This document shows, one piece after another, positions 45,867 through 55,180 of a stretch of 64,000 bases of DNA; position 1 is the first letter of the stretch; each line of letters opens with the position of its first letter. The DNA is from Pontibacter coccineus (lineage in GTDB: Bacteria > Bacteroidota > Bacteroidia > Cytophagales > Hymenobacteraceae): positions 62,001-126,000 of the forward strand of contig NZ_JAUOTN010000010.1 of the NCBI RefSeq assembly GCF_030546575.1, read 5' to 3'. The translations under genes and the position numbers were made by a program. Under the pieces are notes generated by a model. The model was not told the DNA's origin, did not search any database, and worked only from the letters and a program-made list of their open reading frames with translations.

Positions 45867-47141
45867 CTAGACCCTTTTAAATACTTGCCGCAGCTTCCTG
45901 AAGCGCCGGTTACCTTCCGACATGGTGCTGTTAGGTCGTGGTATCCCTTTTTCGCTACCGGTTAAGATGGCGTCCTCCATCATTTGTTGGGCATCCAGCA
46001 GGGCGTCGGCGTAGGGCTGGTACAACACGCGCTCCGGCAGTTCGCCCGGCTCATCTTCCGCATCCCAAAGCCCTGACCGATGCCAGGGGGAAAGATGGTC
46101 CCAGTCGGGCCGGTCGATGATGGGATAAAGACAGATGCCCCACAAGGGTATACCCGCCTGCAAGGCGGCGGCGCACTCTTCTGCGACAAAACGGATCCAG
46201 TGCGGACGGTCTATACCTGGGTGGCTTGTTTCTGTTAGGGCAATGGGTTTCTGGTAACGGTCATAGGCCATCTGCAGCAGACTCCGTAAAGGCTGCCACC
46301 GCTCATCCTGGTGCTCGTTCACCCAACTCAATTGCGTGTGTGTGCCTATCTCCCACTGGTTGCTGTAGTAGTAGTTGAGGCCCAGTATATCCAGGTACTC
46401 CGGTCTGCCGCCCAGTTCGGGGCAAACGTGGCCGCACAGCATATCTACCGCCTGGAACTGGTGCTCATGTGCTAGTTGCGCCTCGGCTTGCTGCTCCGGC
46501 GTACAGCCACGGGGAGCCACTATGTTTACCAGCGGCTCTGTGGTCAGTATCCGGATGTCCGGGTCGATTTCGCGCATACCTGCTATACCTTCTATGTACG
46601 CCCGCATCAGTCCGTACTTTACCTCCCAGCCCTGCCTGGTGCAATAGGGCGAAGTACCCCGCACATCCCCTCCCAGCCAGGAGATAAAACTCACTTCGTT
46701 GATCGGTGTGACCACCAGCGGACCTTCCGGAAAGTGAAATCGGTAATACTGCACAAAAGCACGGCACATGGCGGCAAAGCGTCGTGCAAACATGGGGTGC
46801 AGGGGTGTCAGGTCATCCGGATACCCAAAATGGCAGAGGTCCCATACCTGCTGTATGCCCAGTGCCCTGCCCCGCTTCAGCATGGCGCCTACTGCGCTCC
46901 AGTCATATTGATAAGGCGCTTTCTCCACCTGGCTCCAACGTATACCTTCACGCACCGTCCTGATATGGAAAGGCGCCAGGTTCTTGTAGTCCTGCTCCAG
47001 CAAAGCAAGATGGCCTGTCAGGGTAAGGAAGTCGACTCTATTACCAAAAGCATTGAGTTTATCGGTGCACTCAAACCCAGCCATCCAGAAGGATTGAAAA
47101 GGACTTTCCTGTAAGATTGTGTTTGTTGCGTTATCTGCCAT
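45867..47141 (-). CDS. GH-A clan glycosidase (family 1-like)
   Basis: A 424-residue protein without signal peptide. I start at 47141 (MADNATNTIL) because the upstream 20 residues are unlike a glycosidase start. The (beta/alpha)8 barrel has FWMAGFECTDKL, then the acid/base Glu149 in VVTPINEVSF and the nucleophile Glu304 in PIALTETSHPG, with LGLNYYYSNQWEIG between, all as in clan GH-A (GH1-like). Its domain length is shorter than most beta-glucosidases. It is the last gene of a probable three-gene minus-strand unit behind glf and a glycosyltransferase, so it may trim or build a surface glycan. The exact substrate is unknown. Confidence 0.85.
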   Translation of the reverse strand: MADNATNTILQESPFQSFWMAGFECTDKLNAFGNRVDFLTLTGHLALLEQDYKNLAPFHIRTVREGIRWSQVEKAPYQYDWSAVGAMLKRGRALGIQQVWDLCHFGYPDDLTPLHPMFARRFAAMCRAFVQYYRFHFPEGPLVVTPINEVSFISWLGGDVRGTSPYCTRQGWEVKYGLMRAYIEGIAGMREIDPDIRILTTEPLVNIVAPRGCTPEQQAEAQLAHEHQFQAVDMLCGHVCPELGGRPEYLDILGLNYYYSNQWEIGTHTQLSWVNEHQDERWQPLRSLLQMAYDRYQKPIALTETSHPGIDRPHWIRFVAEECAAALQAGIPLWGICLYPIIDRPDWDHLSPWHRSGLWDAEDEPGELPERVLYQPYADALLDAQQMMEDAILTGSEKGIPRPNSTMSEGNRRFRKLRQVFKRV

Positions 47142-47206
47142 AAGCCCGGGGAGTAGGAGTTGCCTGCTACCTATCCGGCGGCAGGCAAAAATGGATTTCA
47201 TCTTTA

Positions 47207-48409
47207 TCAGGCGGTTCTGCTGCTGCCTTTCGTGCCAGTGTGCAGTCCCATTCCGTTTAGCTTTAGGCGATGGCCGTTTTGCCCGACCAAGACATCCTCC
47301 AGAACCGGCAGCACCTCTTCCTGGCCCGTCAGTTTTTTGAAAAGCGTGAGCGCCTGCGCCACCACCTGGTCCATGTTGTAATACTTGTAAGTAGCCAGCC
47401 TACCGACAAAGTGAACCCCAAGAGTCGCCTCTGCCAACTTTTTGTACTGGTTGTAAATGGCCGCATTCTCAGGGCGCGGCACCGGGTAATAAGGGTCTCC
47501 CGCCGCTTGCGGGTATTCGTACACCACACTGGTTTTAGAATGCTGCTGCCCGGTCAGGTATTTGAATTCCGTAATGCGGGTATAGGCGTGCTCGTTGGGG
47601 TAGTTCACCACTGCGGCAGGCAAGTATACCGGGGCATCCAGCGTTTCATGCTTAAACTCCAGCGAACGGTAAGGCAGTTTGCCAAAACGGAAGTCAAAGT
47701 ACTCATCCACCGGACCGGTATAGATCATTTCCCGGAAAGGAATCACATCGATTATTTCGTGGTAATCCGTGTTGAGCATGATCTTGATGTTGGGATGCGC
47801 CAGGAGCTTTTCGAACATGCTCGTGTAGCCGTGCAGCGGCATGGCCTGAAAGGTGTCGGTAAAGTAGCGGTCGTCGCGGTTGATGCGCACCGGCACGCGG
47901 GAGGTCACGGACTTGTCCAGTTCCGAGGGGTCCATGCCCCATTGTTTGCGGGTATAGTTGCGGAAGAACTTTTCGTAAAGCTCGCGCCCTACTTTGCTGA
48001 CCACCACATCTTCGGAGGTGCGCACCGTAGACACTTCCTCCGCCACGGATTTAAAAAAGTCATCCACTTCAAAAGAGGTCAGACTAAGGCCATATAGCTT
48101 GTTGATGGTATCAAGGTTAATGGGCATGGGCACCAGTTGTCCGTCCACGCTGGCGAGCACCCGATGCTCGTAGGGGCGCCAGGCTGTGAACTGCGACAGA
48201 TAGTCGAACACCTCTTTCGAATTGGTGTGGAAAATGTGCGGTCCATACTTGTGCACGAGTATCCCGTCTTCATTGTAATGATCGAAGGCATTGCCCGCAA
48301 TGTGCGGTCGCTTGTCGATGATGAGTACTCTTTTATCCAGCTGGGAGGCCAGGCGCTCGGCAAGGACGCTTCCTGCAAACCCCGCTCCCACGATCAGGTA
48401 GTCGAACAT
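47207..48409 (-). CDS. glf: UDP-galactopyranose mutase
   Basis: A 400-residue flavoenzyme that converts UDP-galactopyranose into UDP-galactofuranose for cell-surface glycans. I choose the Met at 48409, which leads directly into the FAD-binding DYLIVGAGFAGSVLAERLA. Other hallmarks are HKYGPHIFHTNSKEVFDYL, MPINLDTINKLYGL, RKQWGMDPSELDKSVTSRVPVR and YTGPVDEYFDFRFGKLPYRSLEF, and the C-terminal FAD contact NMDQVVAQAL. Active-site arginines in SRVPVR and LPYRSLEF are present. The gene is the middle member of the unit with the glycosyltransferase upstream (36-base gap) and the GH-A protein downstream (65 bases). Confidence 0.96.
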   Translation of the reverse strand: MFDYLIVGAGFAGSVLAERLASQLDKRVLIIDKRPHIAGNAFDHYNEDGILVHKYGPHIFHTNSKEVFDYLSQFTAWRPYEHRVLASVDGQLVPMPINLDTINKLYGLSLTSFEVDDFFKSVAEEVSTVRTSEDVVVSKVGRELYEKFFRNYTRKQWGMDPSELDKSVTSRVPVRINRDDRYFTDTFQAMPLHGYTSMFEKLLAHPNIKIMLNTDYHEIIDVIPFREMIYTGPVDEYFDFRFGKLPYRSLEFKHETLDAPVYLPAAVVNYPNEHAYTRITEFKYLTGQQHSKTSVVYEYPQAAGDPYYPVPRPENAAIYNQYKKLAEATLGVHFVGRLATYKYYNMDQVVAQALTLFKKLTGQEEVLPVLEDVLVGQNGHRLKLNGMGLHTGTKGSSRTA

Positions 48410-48444
48410 ACGGTATTGAATTATAAGGTACAATTACATCCTGA

Positions 48445-49698
48445 TCAGGATCGTCGCTGCTTTTTCAGCTCCAGGGCATTGGCGATCAGCTTCGTCATGC
48501 TGCCCCAGGTATTGTTCCAGGAAAGGTCGGCCATGAAACCATCCACAGCGGCCAGCCACGCCTCGTCCTGCTGTTGCAGCAAGGCTTTCTCCACTGCTGC
48601 TATAAAGGCTTCGGGGGTACCGGCGATATGCACCAGACCCGCATCCCCGTAAGGGCGCACCACGTCCCGGATAGGGGTTGATACCACAGGCTTTCCGGCT
48701 GCCAGGTATTCGGGCGTTTTGGTCGGGCTGATAAATTCGGTGGACTCATTGATGGCAAAAGGCAGGAGCGCCACATCCCAGCCACTCAGGTAGGCTGGCA
48801 GTTCTTTGTAGGATTTCCCTCCCAGGTAGTGAATGTTGGGGTGACGAGGCAAAGTGGCCGGATCAATTTTCACGACCGGTCCGATCATGACCAGTTGCCA
48901 TTCCGGTCGGGCGGTTGCCAACGCTTCCAAAAGCCCCAGGTCCATACGCTCGTCTATCACCCCAAAGAAACCGATGCGGGGTCCAGGAATATTAGCCTGG
49001 TCAGACGGTTCGGGCAAAGGGGTGCGCGCCTGCGCAAAGTGCGCCTTGTCGATGCTGCTTGGAAAAGCATGCGCCTGCGGATGCTGCTTTCTCTTGGCCT
49101 CATATAAGCTTTGGCCGCCCGTAAAAACAAGGTCCGCTTTCCTGAAGAGTGCCTTTTCCAGGTCTTTGAGTTGGGCGGGCGCAAACCTGAAGGCCGACAG
49201 CTCATCCATGCAGTCATAGACTGTGAGCACCGGGGCAAAATGCGCCGTGAAGCCCAGGGCCATCGGTGTGTAGTACCAGAAAAGGTAGTGTACTATTTTA
49301 TTTTCAGCAAACAGCTGGTCTAATAGCCTCCGTTGGGCCGCCTCTACCTCCTCCGGCGACAGGCCGTGGGGCAGGTGCGGTACGATCAGGTGCACATGCC
49401 CCTCCCGCTCTGCCACCTGCAGGTATGGCTCATGGCAATCTGTGAAAAGGGGTTCTTCCACAAAGAAAACACGTACATGTTTTGCGAAGCGCGAGAGCAG
49501 GTGCTGTGGTCGCTGGTACACAAAGTCCCAGCGCAGGTGTGACAGGCAGACCACATCCGGCAGGCCCTGAAAATCATTAGCTCGTGTTGCCCCACTACTT
49601 GTTTTTTTGTGTGATTCGGTGCTTATGACAGGAGCAACCGTAATGTTGTCTTCGCCGGTCGATACCGGCACATTTGATTCAGAGTTTGTTTTGAACAT
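48445..49698 (-). CDS. Glycosyltransferase family 1/4-like protein
   Basis: A 417-residue GT-B protein; the Met at 49698 is the preferred start, and a Met 15 codons further upstream (49743) is possible. N-terminal family text is VVCLSHLRWDFVYQRPQHLLSRFAKHVRVFFVEEP, seen in a distinct set of Bacteroidota and actinobacterial glycosyltransferases. The donor side has IGFFGVIDERMDLGLL and WQLVMIGPVVKIDPATLP, followed by FINESTEFISPTKTPEYLAAGKPVVSTPIRDVV with the two glutamates of the EX7E motif. Next to glf it probably transfers galactofuranose or another hexose to a surface glycan. It is the promoter-proximal gene of the unit. Confidence 0.88.
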   Translation of the reverse strand: MFKTNSESNVPVSTGEDNITVAPVISTESHKKTSSGATRANDFQGLPDVVCLSHLRWDFVYQRPQHLLSRFAKHVRVFFVEEPLFTDCHEPYLQVAEREGHVHLIVPHLPHGLSPEEVEAAQRRLLDQLFAENKIVHYLFWYYTPMALGFTAHFAPVLTVYDCMDELSAFRFAPAQLKDLEKALFRKADLVFTGGQSLYEAKRKQHPQAHAFPSSIDKAHFAQARTPLPEPSDQANIPGPRIGFFGVIDERMDLGLLEALATARPEWQLVMIGPVVKIDPATLPRHPNIHYLGGKSYKELPAYLSGWDVALLPFAINESTEFISPTKTPEYLAAGKPVVSTPIRDVVRPYGDAGLVHIAGTPEAFIAAVEKALLQQQDEAWLAAVDGFMADLSWNNTWGSMTKLIANALELKKQRRS

Positions 49699-49956
49699 AG
49701 CGTTTCTTTTAAGAGACAGTGAGGCCAGGTTGCAGGATCGCATCGCGAAAGGGCCGAACTGAGAATGTAAGCTTCTCTAACTACGTAAGTTGCGTTAAAT
49801 CAACCTAGGAAATTATACGTATTAGCACCGGTTAATACACTTATTTCTTATTAGTATTATACCTGATTTATACGCTAATCTAATTTACAGGAGCCTGATA
49901 GGCTGTTTTTACAACAGAATGCCTATTTTGCAGATTAGAAAAAGCAAGTGGCAGGT

Positions 49957-50670
49957 ATGGCTGATTCAGAGGTAGCAGATAAAGAGAGTATCAGGGGAAA
50001 TGGCATCGGTATACGCAACGAGCGCTCGCTGCATGCCGCCCTGAAGCAATGGTATGCCCAGCCTGGTGATTGCTTTGAGGTACCTGTTGGCGGATTTGTA
50101 ATTGACCTGGTGCGCGGAGAGCAGCTGGTCGAGATCCAGACCCGCAATTTCACCGCCATCCGGCCGAAGTTACAGACCCTGGTACAAGAACACCGCGTAC
50201 ACATGCTGCACCCGATCACGCTCGAAAAATGGATTGTGCAGGTAGACAAATCCGGCGGCTCCACTTTGTCCAGGCGCAAGTCAACCACCAGGGGAGCGCT
50301 CACCGATCTTTTTGAAGAGCTCGTACGGCTGCCTGAGCTAATGAACCACGCCAATTTCTCCATTGAGTTTCCGCTGATACAGGAGGAGGAAGTACGCTGC
50401 AAAGATGGCAAAGGCAGTAAGCGCCGCAAGCGCGAAAGCCTGAAAGACAGGCGATTGGTTAGTGTGGTCTCTTCCAGGGTGTTCAGCAAGAACACTGATT
50501 TTCTGGAGTTTCTTCCACCAACACTTCCGCAGCCCTTTTCGAACAAATGCCTGGCAAAAGCTACCGGGCTGCCGATGCACCGCTGCCGCCAGATTACGTA
50601 CTGCCTGCGTAAAATGGATGCTATTGTGGTAGTAGGAAAGAGAGGGAACGAGCTGCTCTACGAGTGGTAG
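49957..50670 (+). CDS. Putative PD-(D/E)XK-like nuclease protein with a C-terminal wHTH-like part
   Basis: A 237-residue soluble protein starting at ATG 49957; a GTG 9 bases earlier is also open. Residues 20-65 fit a PD-(D/E)XK layout: helix NERSLHAALKQWY with Glu22, then FEVPVGGFVIDLVRGEQLVEIQT with Asp50, Glu59 and a Gln61 at the usual Lys place (ExQ variant). The middle is basic (KDGKGSKRRKRESLKDRRLV). The C-terminal 50 residues (SNKCLAKATGLPMHRCRQITYCLRKMDAIVVV) look like a winged helix. A DNA-repair or defence role is suggested only by the fold guess; no partner nuclease or methylase is nearby. Family unrecognised by name. Confidence 0.6.
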   Translation: MADSEVADKESIRGNGIGIRNERSLHAALKQWYAQPGDCFEVPVGGFVIDLVRGEQLVEIQTRNFTAIRPKLQTLVQEHRVHMLHPITLEKWIVQVDKSGGSTLSRRKSTTRGALTDLFEELVRLPELMNHANFSIEFPLIQEEEVRCKDGKGSKRRKRESLKDRRLVSVVSSRVFSKNTDFLEFLPPTLPQPFSNKCLAKATGLPMHRCRQITYCLRKMDAIVVVGKRGNELLYEW

Positions 50671-50717
50671 TAAGTAAAAACAAAACGAAAGCCGTCCGTT
50701 AACTTCCGGAAAAACGC

Positions 50718-50726
50718 TATATTGTC
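50718..50726 (+). promoter_or_regulatory. Promoter-like TATATTGTC upstream of the sugar transporter
   Basis: TATATTGTC lies 46 bases before the start at 50772. The same nine bases, preceded by CGC, occur upstream of the HNH gene at 61216, and a variant at 2012. It resembles TAnnTTTG with one base fewer. Confidence 0.4.
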
Positions 50727-50771
50727 ATACCTTAAACACAACAAGAACCTAACACACTAAACTATACCCTG

Positions 50772-52196
50772 ATGCCATCCATCACGCCTATTAAGACCAA
50801 CGAGACTGCTTCGCAGTCTACCGAATCTCAGAGGGACTATAGAAACTATACCTCCCCGCTGATCGTTGTAACGCTCCTGTTCTTTATGTGGGGCTTTATC
50901 ACCTGCATGAACGACATCCTGATCCCGAAGCTGCAGGAGGTGTTTACGCTGCAGCTCTGGCAGGCCATGCTGATCCAGACAGCCTTCTTCGGGGCCTACT
51001 TCATTGTGTCTTTCCTTTACTTTATATTGTCCATTGTCAAAGGAGACCCTATCCAGAAGATCGGGTATAAGAACGGTATCATCATCGGTCTGATCGTAGC
51101 AGCGTTGGGTTGTACCTTGTTCTACCCAGCGGCCGAATTTCATAGCTACGGTCTTTTCCTGATGGCCCTGTTTGTGCTGGCATCCGGCATTACGGTACTG
51201 CAGATCACGGCCAATCCCTATGTGGCGATCCTTGGGCCTCCTGAGACCTCATCCAGCCGCATGAACCTGTCGCAGGCGCTGAACTCCTTCGGTACTACCA
51301 TCGCCCCAATCATCGGCGGTTACCTGATCTTCGACCAGGTGGCTTCTGCCCAAATTGACACGGCAGACTCTGTGAAACTCCCCTACCTGGGACTTGCTGC
51401 GCTACTGCTACTGTTGGCACTGTTAATTAAAGTGGCGAGACTACCGCGGCTGGAAGGTAGTGGCAAAATTGAGACTGGTGCAGCCGCTCTGAAGCACCCG
51501 CATTTGGTACTGGGTATCATCTGTATCTTTATGTATGTGGGTGGTGAGGTGAGCATTGGCAGTGCGTTGATCAATTACATCAAACTTCCACAGATCACCG
51601 GCCTGACTGAATCGGAGGCGAAGCATTACCTGGCCTTCTATTGGGGTGGCGCTATGATCGGACGCTTTTTCGGCGCCGTCGCCTTGAGCACCCTGAAGCA
51701 AGCCGGAAAGTTTGCTGTTATCGCCCTGATCGCCGTGGCTACCTTCCTGACAGTGTATGTGTTGTATGACCTCAGCGAGGCGCTGATCATCCTGGGAATG
51801 ATTGCAGTAAACGTATTGGTGCTGATGCTGGCCCGCTTTATACCTAACCGCACTGTGGGCTTTTTTGCCATGGCCGTAATTGGCTTGCTGCTGATTGGGG
51901 TGGTAGCCGAAGGTTCACTTGCCATGTGGGCGATCATCGCCATCGGTCTGTTCAACTCCATCATGTTCCCAACCATCTTTGACCTGGCCATCAAAGGGCT
52001 CGGCCGCCATACCAGCTAAGGTTCTTCCCTACTGGTAATGGCCATTGTGGGCGGTGCCATCGTGCCCCCACTACAAGGCCTGTTTGCTGACGTAACAGGC
52101 GACCTGCAGCTTTCCTTCATCATTCCGATGATCTGCTACGCTTATATCGTGTATTATGGCTTCGTGGGGTATAAAGTGAAAGAGGTTCAGGTATAG
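50772..52196 (+). pseudogene. Sugar MFS transporter (FucP/GluP-like) interrupted by an in-frame TAA
   Basis: The reading frame encodes a 474-residue MFS sugar symporter: FFMWGFITCMNDILIPKLQE (motif A region), FGAYFIVSFLYF, TANPYVAILGPPETSSSRMNLSQALNSFGTTIAPIIGG and MIGRFFGAVALSTLKQ are hallmarks of the FucP/GluP group (fucose, glucose, galactose). At 52017-52019 a TAA stops the chain after HTS. The same frame continues for 59 codons with intact transporter sequence, GSSLLVMAIVGGAIVPPLQGLFADV and on to FVGYKVKEVQV, ending at TAG 52194. Family members normally have Gln here (TSQGSS), so a C-to-T change (CAA to TAA) is the simplest cause. The truncated protein would lack the last two helices. 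Confidence 0.88.
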
Positions 52197-52220
52197 CCGA
52201 CACACATTGAATTCAAAAGA

Positions 52221-52260
52221 AAAGAGACCGTGGGATTAGCCTGCGGTCTCTTTTTTTGTC
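52221..52260 (+). terminator. Terminator after the sugar transporter
   Basis: Arms AAAGAGACCG / CGGTCTCTTT around a 12-base interior, followed by a long T run. It lies 25 bases beyond the true end of the reading frame at 52196, not near the premature stop. Confidence 0.85.
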
Positions 52261-52716
52261 TGAATCGGGACTTGCAGGATTTAAGAGGGTTCCTCCCCCA
52301 CGGATTGACAGGATTCCGGTGCACGATTAACATCCCCCTGCCCCCTTCGAAGGGGGACTTTCTGCCATCGCCAGTTTATAGGTTTAAGGTTAGTAGCCAA
52401 GACCACACGGACCCCTGGCAGGTATAGCAAGAGTAACTTGCCACGGAAGCTATGCAACAGATCACCTTAGCCAGGTGCACCAAATGACTACCCACTGTTT
52501 GAGCGTTCAGCGAGTTTGGGGAGTCTTGACCTTTTTGCTTACTTTTTGTGTCAAGACAAAAAGTGAGTGCCCGCCGCACAGGCGAAGCTATAAAACAATA
52601 TAGGTTAAGGTATAGACAGGCTGAAGCTACGCCAGCTGCAAACTAGCCACCTTGCTCCATCGGCTAGAGTCCGCCCTATACCGCACACTCGCGGGACACG
52701 AGCGAGGGCATTAACC
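52261..52716. repeat. Intergenic region made of dispersed-repeat fragments
   Basis: No coding frame is visible. The region has CCCCCTTCGAAGGGGG (near 52341, palindromic), GGATTTAAGAGGGTTCC and GGATTGACAGGATTCC, pieces typical of dispersed Cytophagales intergenic repeats, and the nested palindrome at 52523-52564. Two octamer copies (AGGTATAG) lie at 52420 and 52609. Confidence 0.6.
52523..52564. repeat. Nested palindrome with two alternative hairpins
   Basis: GTCTTGAC at 52523-52530 pairs with GTCAAGAC at 52550-52557. Alternatively ACTTTTTGT at 52541-52549 pairs with ACAAAAAGT at 52556-52564. The two cannot form together because they share bases. No gene is close on the right. Confidence 0.7.
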
Positions 52717-52766
52717 TTAAAAACAGAGAAGCCTCTCCTGATCCGGAGAGGCTTCTCTGTTTTTAA
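52717..52766. terminator. Very strong terminator at the 3' end of the GH92 gene
   Basis: Perfect 22-base arms (52717-52738 and 52745-52766) with a TGATCC loop. A or T runs lie at both ends, so it can stop transcription from both strands. Confidence 0.92.
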
Positions 52767-52794
52767 GCTATAACTGGTTTCACTCTATACCTGA

Positions 52795-55113
52795 TTAAGG
52801 GGCTACAGCGAAAAGCTTCTTATTCGGCTTACTGCCCAAATAAAAGATTAACTTCCCACCATTCATAATCTCATCGTGCGTCAGGAAAGCGCGATTCACT
52901 GGTTTTCCGTTCAACTCCATCTTCTGCACATACACATTGCTGCCTTTCTGGTTCTTCACATCAATGATAAAGGTCTTGCCGTTCTCCAGGTTGATTGTGG
53001 CTGACTTGATGGCTGGACTGGTGATGGCGTATTGGTCGGAGCCAGGGGCTACCGGGTAGAAGCCCAGTGCACTGAAGATGTACCAGGCACTCATCTGCCC
53101 AAAGTCGTCATTGCCGCCCAGGCCGTCGACTGTCGGCTTATACATGGCCTTGAGCACCATGCGGGTGCGTTCCTGCGTTTTCCAGGGTTGGTCGGTCCAG
53201 TTGTAGAGGAATGGAACGTGGTGCGAGGGCTCGTTGCCGTGCACGTAGTTGCCGATGATGCCTTCTCTGGAGATATCCTCGGTGTTCTCAAAGTACTTAT
53301 CCGGCAAATCCATGGTGAAGAGCGAGTCCAGGTGCTGAGCAAAGCGGGTCTTCCCTCCCATCATGGCGATCATCTGGGCTGGGTCGTGGGGCACATAGAG
53401 ACTGTAGTTCCAGGAGTTGCCTTCAATAAAGCCCTGCCCATGCGTGTCCAGCGGGTCAAATTCTTTCTTCCAGGTGCCATCGCTCAGCTTCGGGCGCATG
53501 AAACCGGATTTGGCGTCGTACACGTTTTTGTAGTTCTGGGCTCGTTTGCTGAATTCCTCGTAAATATCCTGCCGGTTCAGCTTCTTGCCCATCTGCGCAA
53601 TGCACCAATCGTCGTAGGCGTACTCCAGGGTTTTCGACACCGAAGATCCATTCTTGTCCTCCGGCACGTAGCCCATGTCCATGTAGTAGTCCAGGCCGTC
53701 GTAGTAACGGGTGCGGGCGGTCTGCACGCAGGCATCCAAGGCACGGTTCGCGTCAAAGTTGCCGTTCCCCTTCAACACCGCATCAGCAATCACGGGCACG
53801 GAGTGGTAGCCAATCATGCACCAGTTTTCGTTGGCGTAATGCGACCATACGGGCAGCATCTTATGCACACTCTGGTCGTAGTGCGTCAGCATGGATTTGA
53901 TCATGTCGTTGTTGCGCGCGGGCTGCAGGATGTTGAAGAGCGGGTGCAGCGCCCGGTAGGTATCCCAGAGCGAGAAGCTGGTGTAGTTTGTAAAGCCATC
54001 GGCCTGGTGCACGTTCAAATCAATGCCTCTATACCTGCCATCCACATCCATGTAAGTGGTTGGGCCAAGGAAAGAATGGTACATGGCAGTATAGAAGTTC
54101 ACGAGGTCGTCTTTGCCGGCATCCACGACCACTTTGCTCAGTTCCTTGTTCCAGGCAGCCTGCCCTTCGCGCTTCACCCGCTCAAAGTCCCAGTGCGGAA
54201 TCTCGGCTCTCATGTTGGCCAAAGCGCCCTCGGTACTCACCGGCGACAAGGCAAACTTGATCTTGATCTTCTCTCCTTCCTCTGTTTTAAAATCGAAGTA
54301 GGCGCGGATCTTTTTACCGGCAAACTCAGGAAAGTTTTTGGTCTGGTCAAACTTGCGCCAGAAGCCTTTATATACCTGCGCTTCAGCAAAATCCTGGTTG
54401 CCATACTGGTGGAACGGCTTGCTGAAGGACATGGCAAAGTATACCGTGCGGGTGCGGGCCCAGCCATTGGTCTGGCGGTAACCGGTGATCAGGGTATCGT
54501 TCTCCACGCGCACAAAGGTCCAAGTGGTTTTGCCGTCGTAGTTGTAGATGCCCGACATCAGGTCCAGGACAATGTGCGATTCGTCAGACTTCGGGAAGGT
54601 ATACTGGTGCATGCCCACGCGGTTGCTGGCCGTGAGTTCTGCCAGGATGTTGTGGTCGTCGAGCTTTACCTTGTAGTAGGCCGGTTCTGCTACTTCATTT
54701 TTATGCGAAAAAGCTGAGCGATACCCACTTTCCGGTCTCTCGGCGGTGCCCGGATTCAGCTGTAGTTTGCCGGTAGTCGGCGCGATCAGAAAATCGCCCA
54801 GGTCGGAGTGGCCGGTGCCGCTGAAGTGGGTATGGCTGAAGCCGACAATCGTCTTATCATCGTACTGGTAGCCGGCGCAGTACTTGTACACGTCCTTGTT
54901 ATACTTGCCGTTCACCTCATAAGGGATAGTATCGGTATCGGGACTCAGCTGCACCATGCCGAAGGGCACCGTGGCACCCGGATAGGTATGGCCCATCTTG
55001 GCCGTGCCGATCATGGGGTTGACGTACTTCACCAGATCAGGCGCTGCAGGTTTCTTTTGCGCAAAGGTCAGGCAAGGTATAAACAGCAGAACGAATAGGG
55101 TAAAAACTCTCAT
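52795..55113 (-). CDS. GH92 family glycoside hydrolase (alpha-mannosidase type)
   Basis: A 772-residue exported enzyme with a signal peptide to about residue 19 (LTFAQ). The GH92 blocks are present: YVNPMIGTAKMGHTYPGATVPFGMVQLSPDT at the start of the mature protein, GFSHTHFSGTGHSDLGDF, then the catalytic barrel with GVDGRYRG-type text, SFSLWDTYRALHPL, EYAYDDWCIAQ, and EPSHHVPFLYNW (the catalytic acid region) and DFGQMSAWYIFSALGFYP. GH92 enzymes are Ca-dependent exo-alpha-mannosidases that process host- or yeast-type N-glycans and mannans. No SusC/SusD pair is seen beside it. It is alone, with repeat-rich DNA on both sides. No residues appear missing. Confidence 0.95.
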   Translation of the reverse strand: MRVFTLFVLLFIPCLTFAQKKPAAPDLVKYVNPMIGTAKMGHTYPGATVPFGMVQLSPDTDTIPYEVNGKYNKDVYKYCAGYQYDDKTIVGFSHTHFSGTGHSDLGDFLIAPTTGKLQLNPGTAERPESGYRSAFSHKNEVAEPAYYKVKLDDHNILAELTASNRVGMHQYTFPKSDESHIVLDLMSGIYNYDGKTTWTFVRVENDTLITGYRQTNGWARTRTVYFAMSFSKPFHQYGNQDFAEAQVYKGFWRKFDQTKNFPEFAGKKIRAYFDFKTEEGEKIKIKFALSPVSTEGALANMRAEIPHWDFERVKREGQAAWNKELSKVVVDAGKDDLVNFYTAMYHSFLGPTTYMDVDGRYRGIDLNVHQADGFTNYTSFSLWDTYRALHPLFNILQPARNNDMIKSMLTHYDQSVHKMLPVWSHYANENWCMIGYHSVPVIADAVLKGNGNFDANRALDACVQTARTRYYDGLDYYMDMGYVPEDKNGSSVSKTLEYAYDDWCIAQMGKKLNRQDIYEEFSKRAQNYKNVYDAKSGFMRPKLSDGTWKKEFDPLDTHGQGFIEGNSWNYSLYVPHDPAQMIAMMGGKTRFAQHLDSLFTMDLPDKYFENTEDISREGIIGNYVHGNEPSHHVPFLYNWTDQPWKTQERTRMVLKAMYKPTVDGLGGNDDFGQMSAWYIFSALGFYPVAPGSDQYAITSPAIKSATINLENGKTFIIDVKNQKGSNVYVQKMELNGKPVNRAFLTHDEIMNGGKLIFYLGSKPNKKLFAVAP

Positions 55114-55180
55114 AGTTCAGGGGTTAGGTATAGCTCTTAAAGTTAAAATTTATTTTTTAACTACAGCCAGAATAGCTGTT

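Noticed and set aside
53032..54717. 561-codon + strand open frame
   Set aside because: It lies wholly antisense to the GH92 gene, whose family motifs are clear. The open frame is a by-product of codon bias in the real gene.
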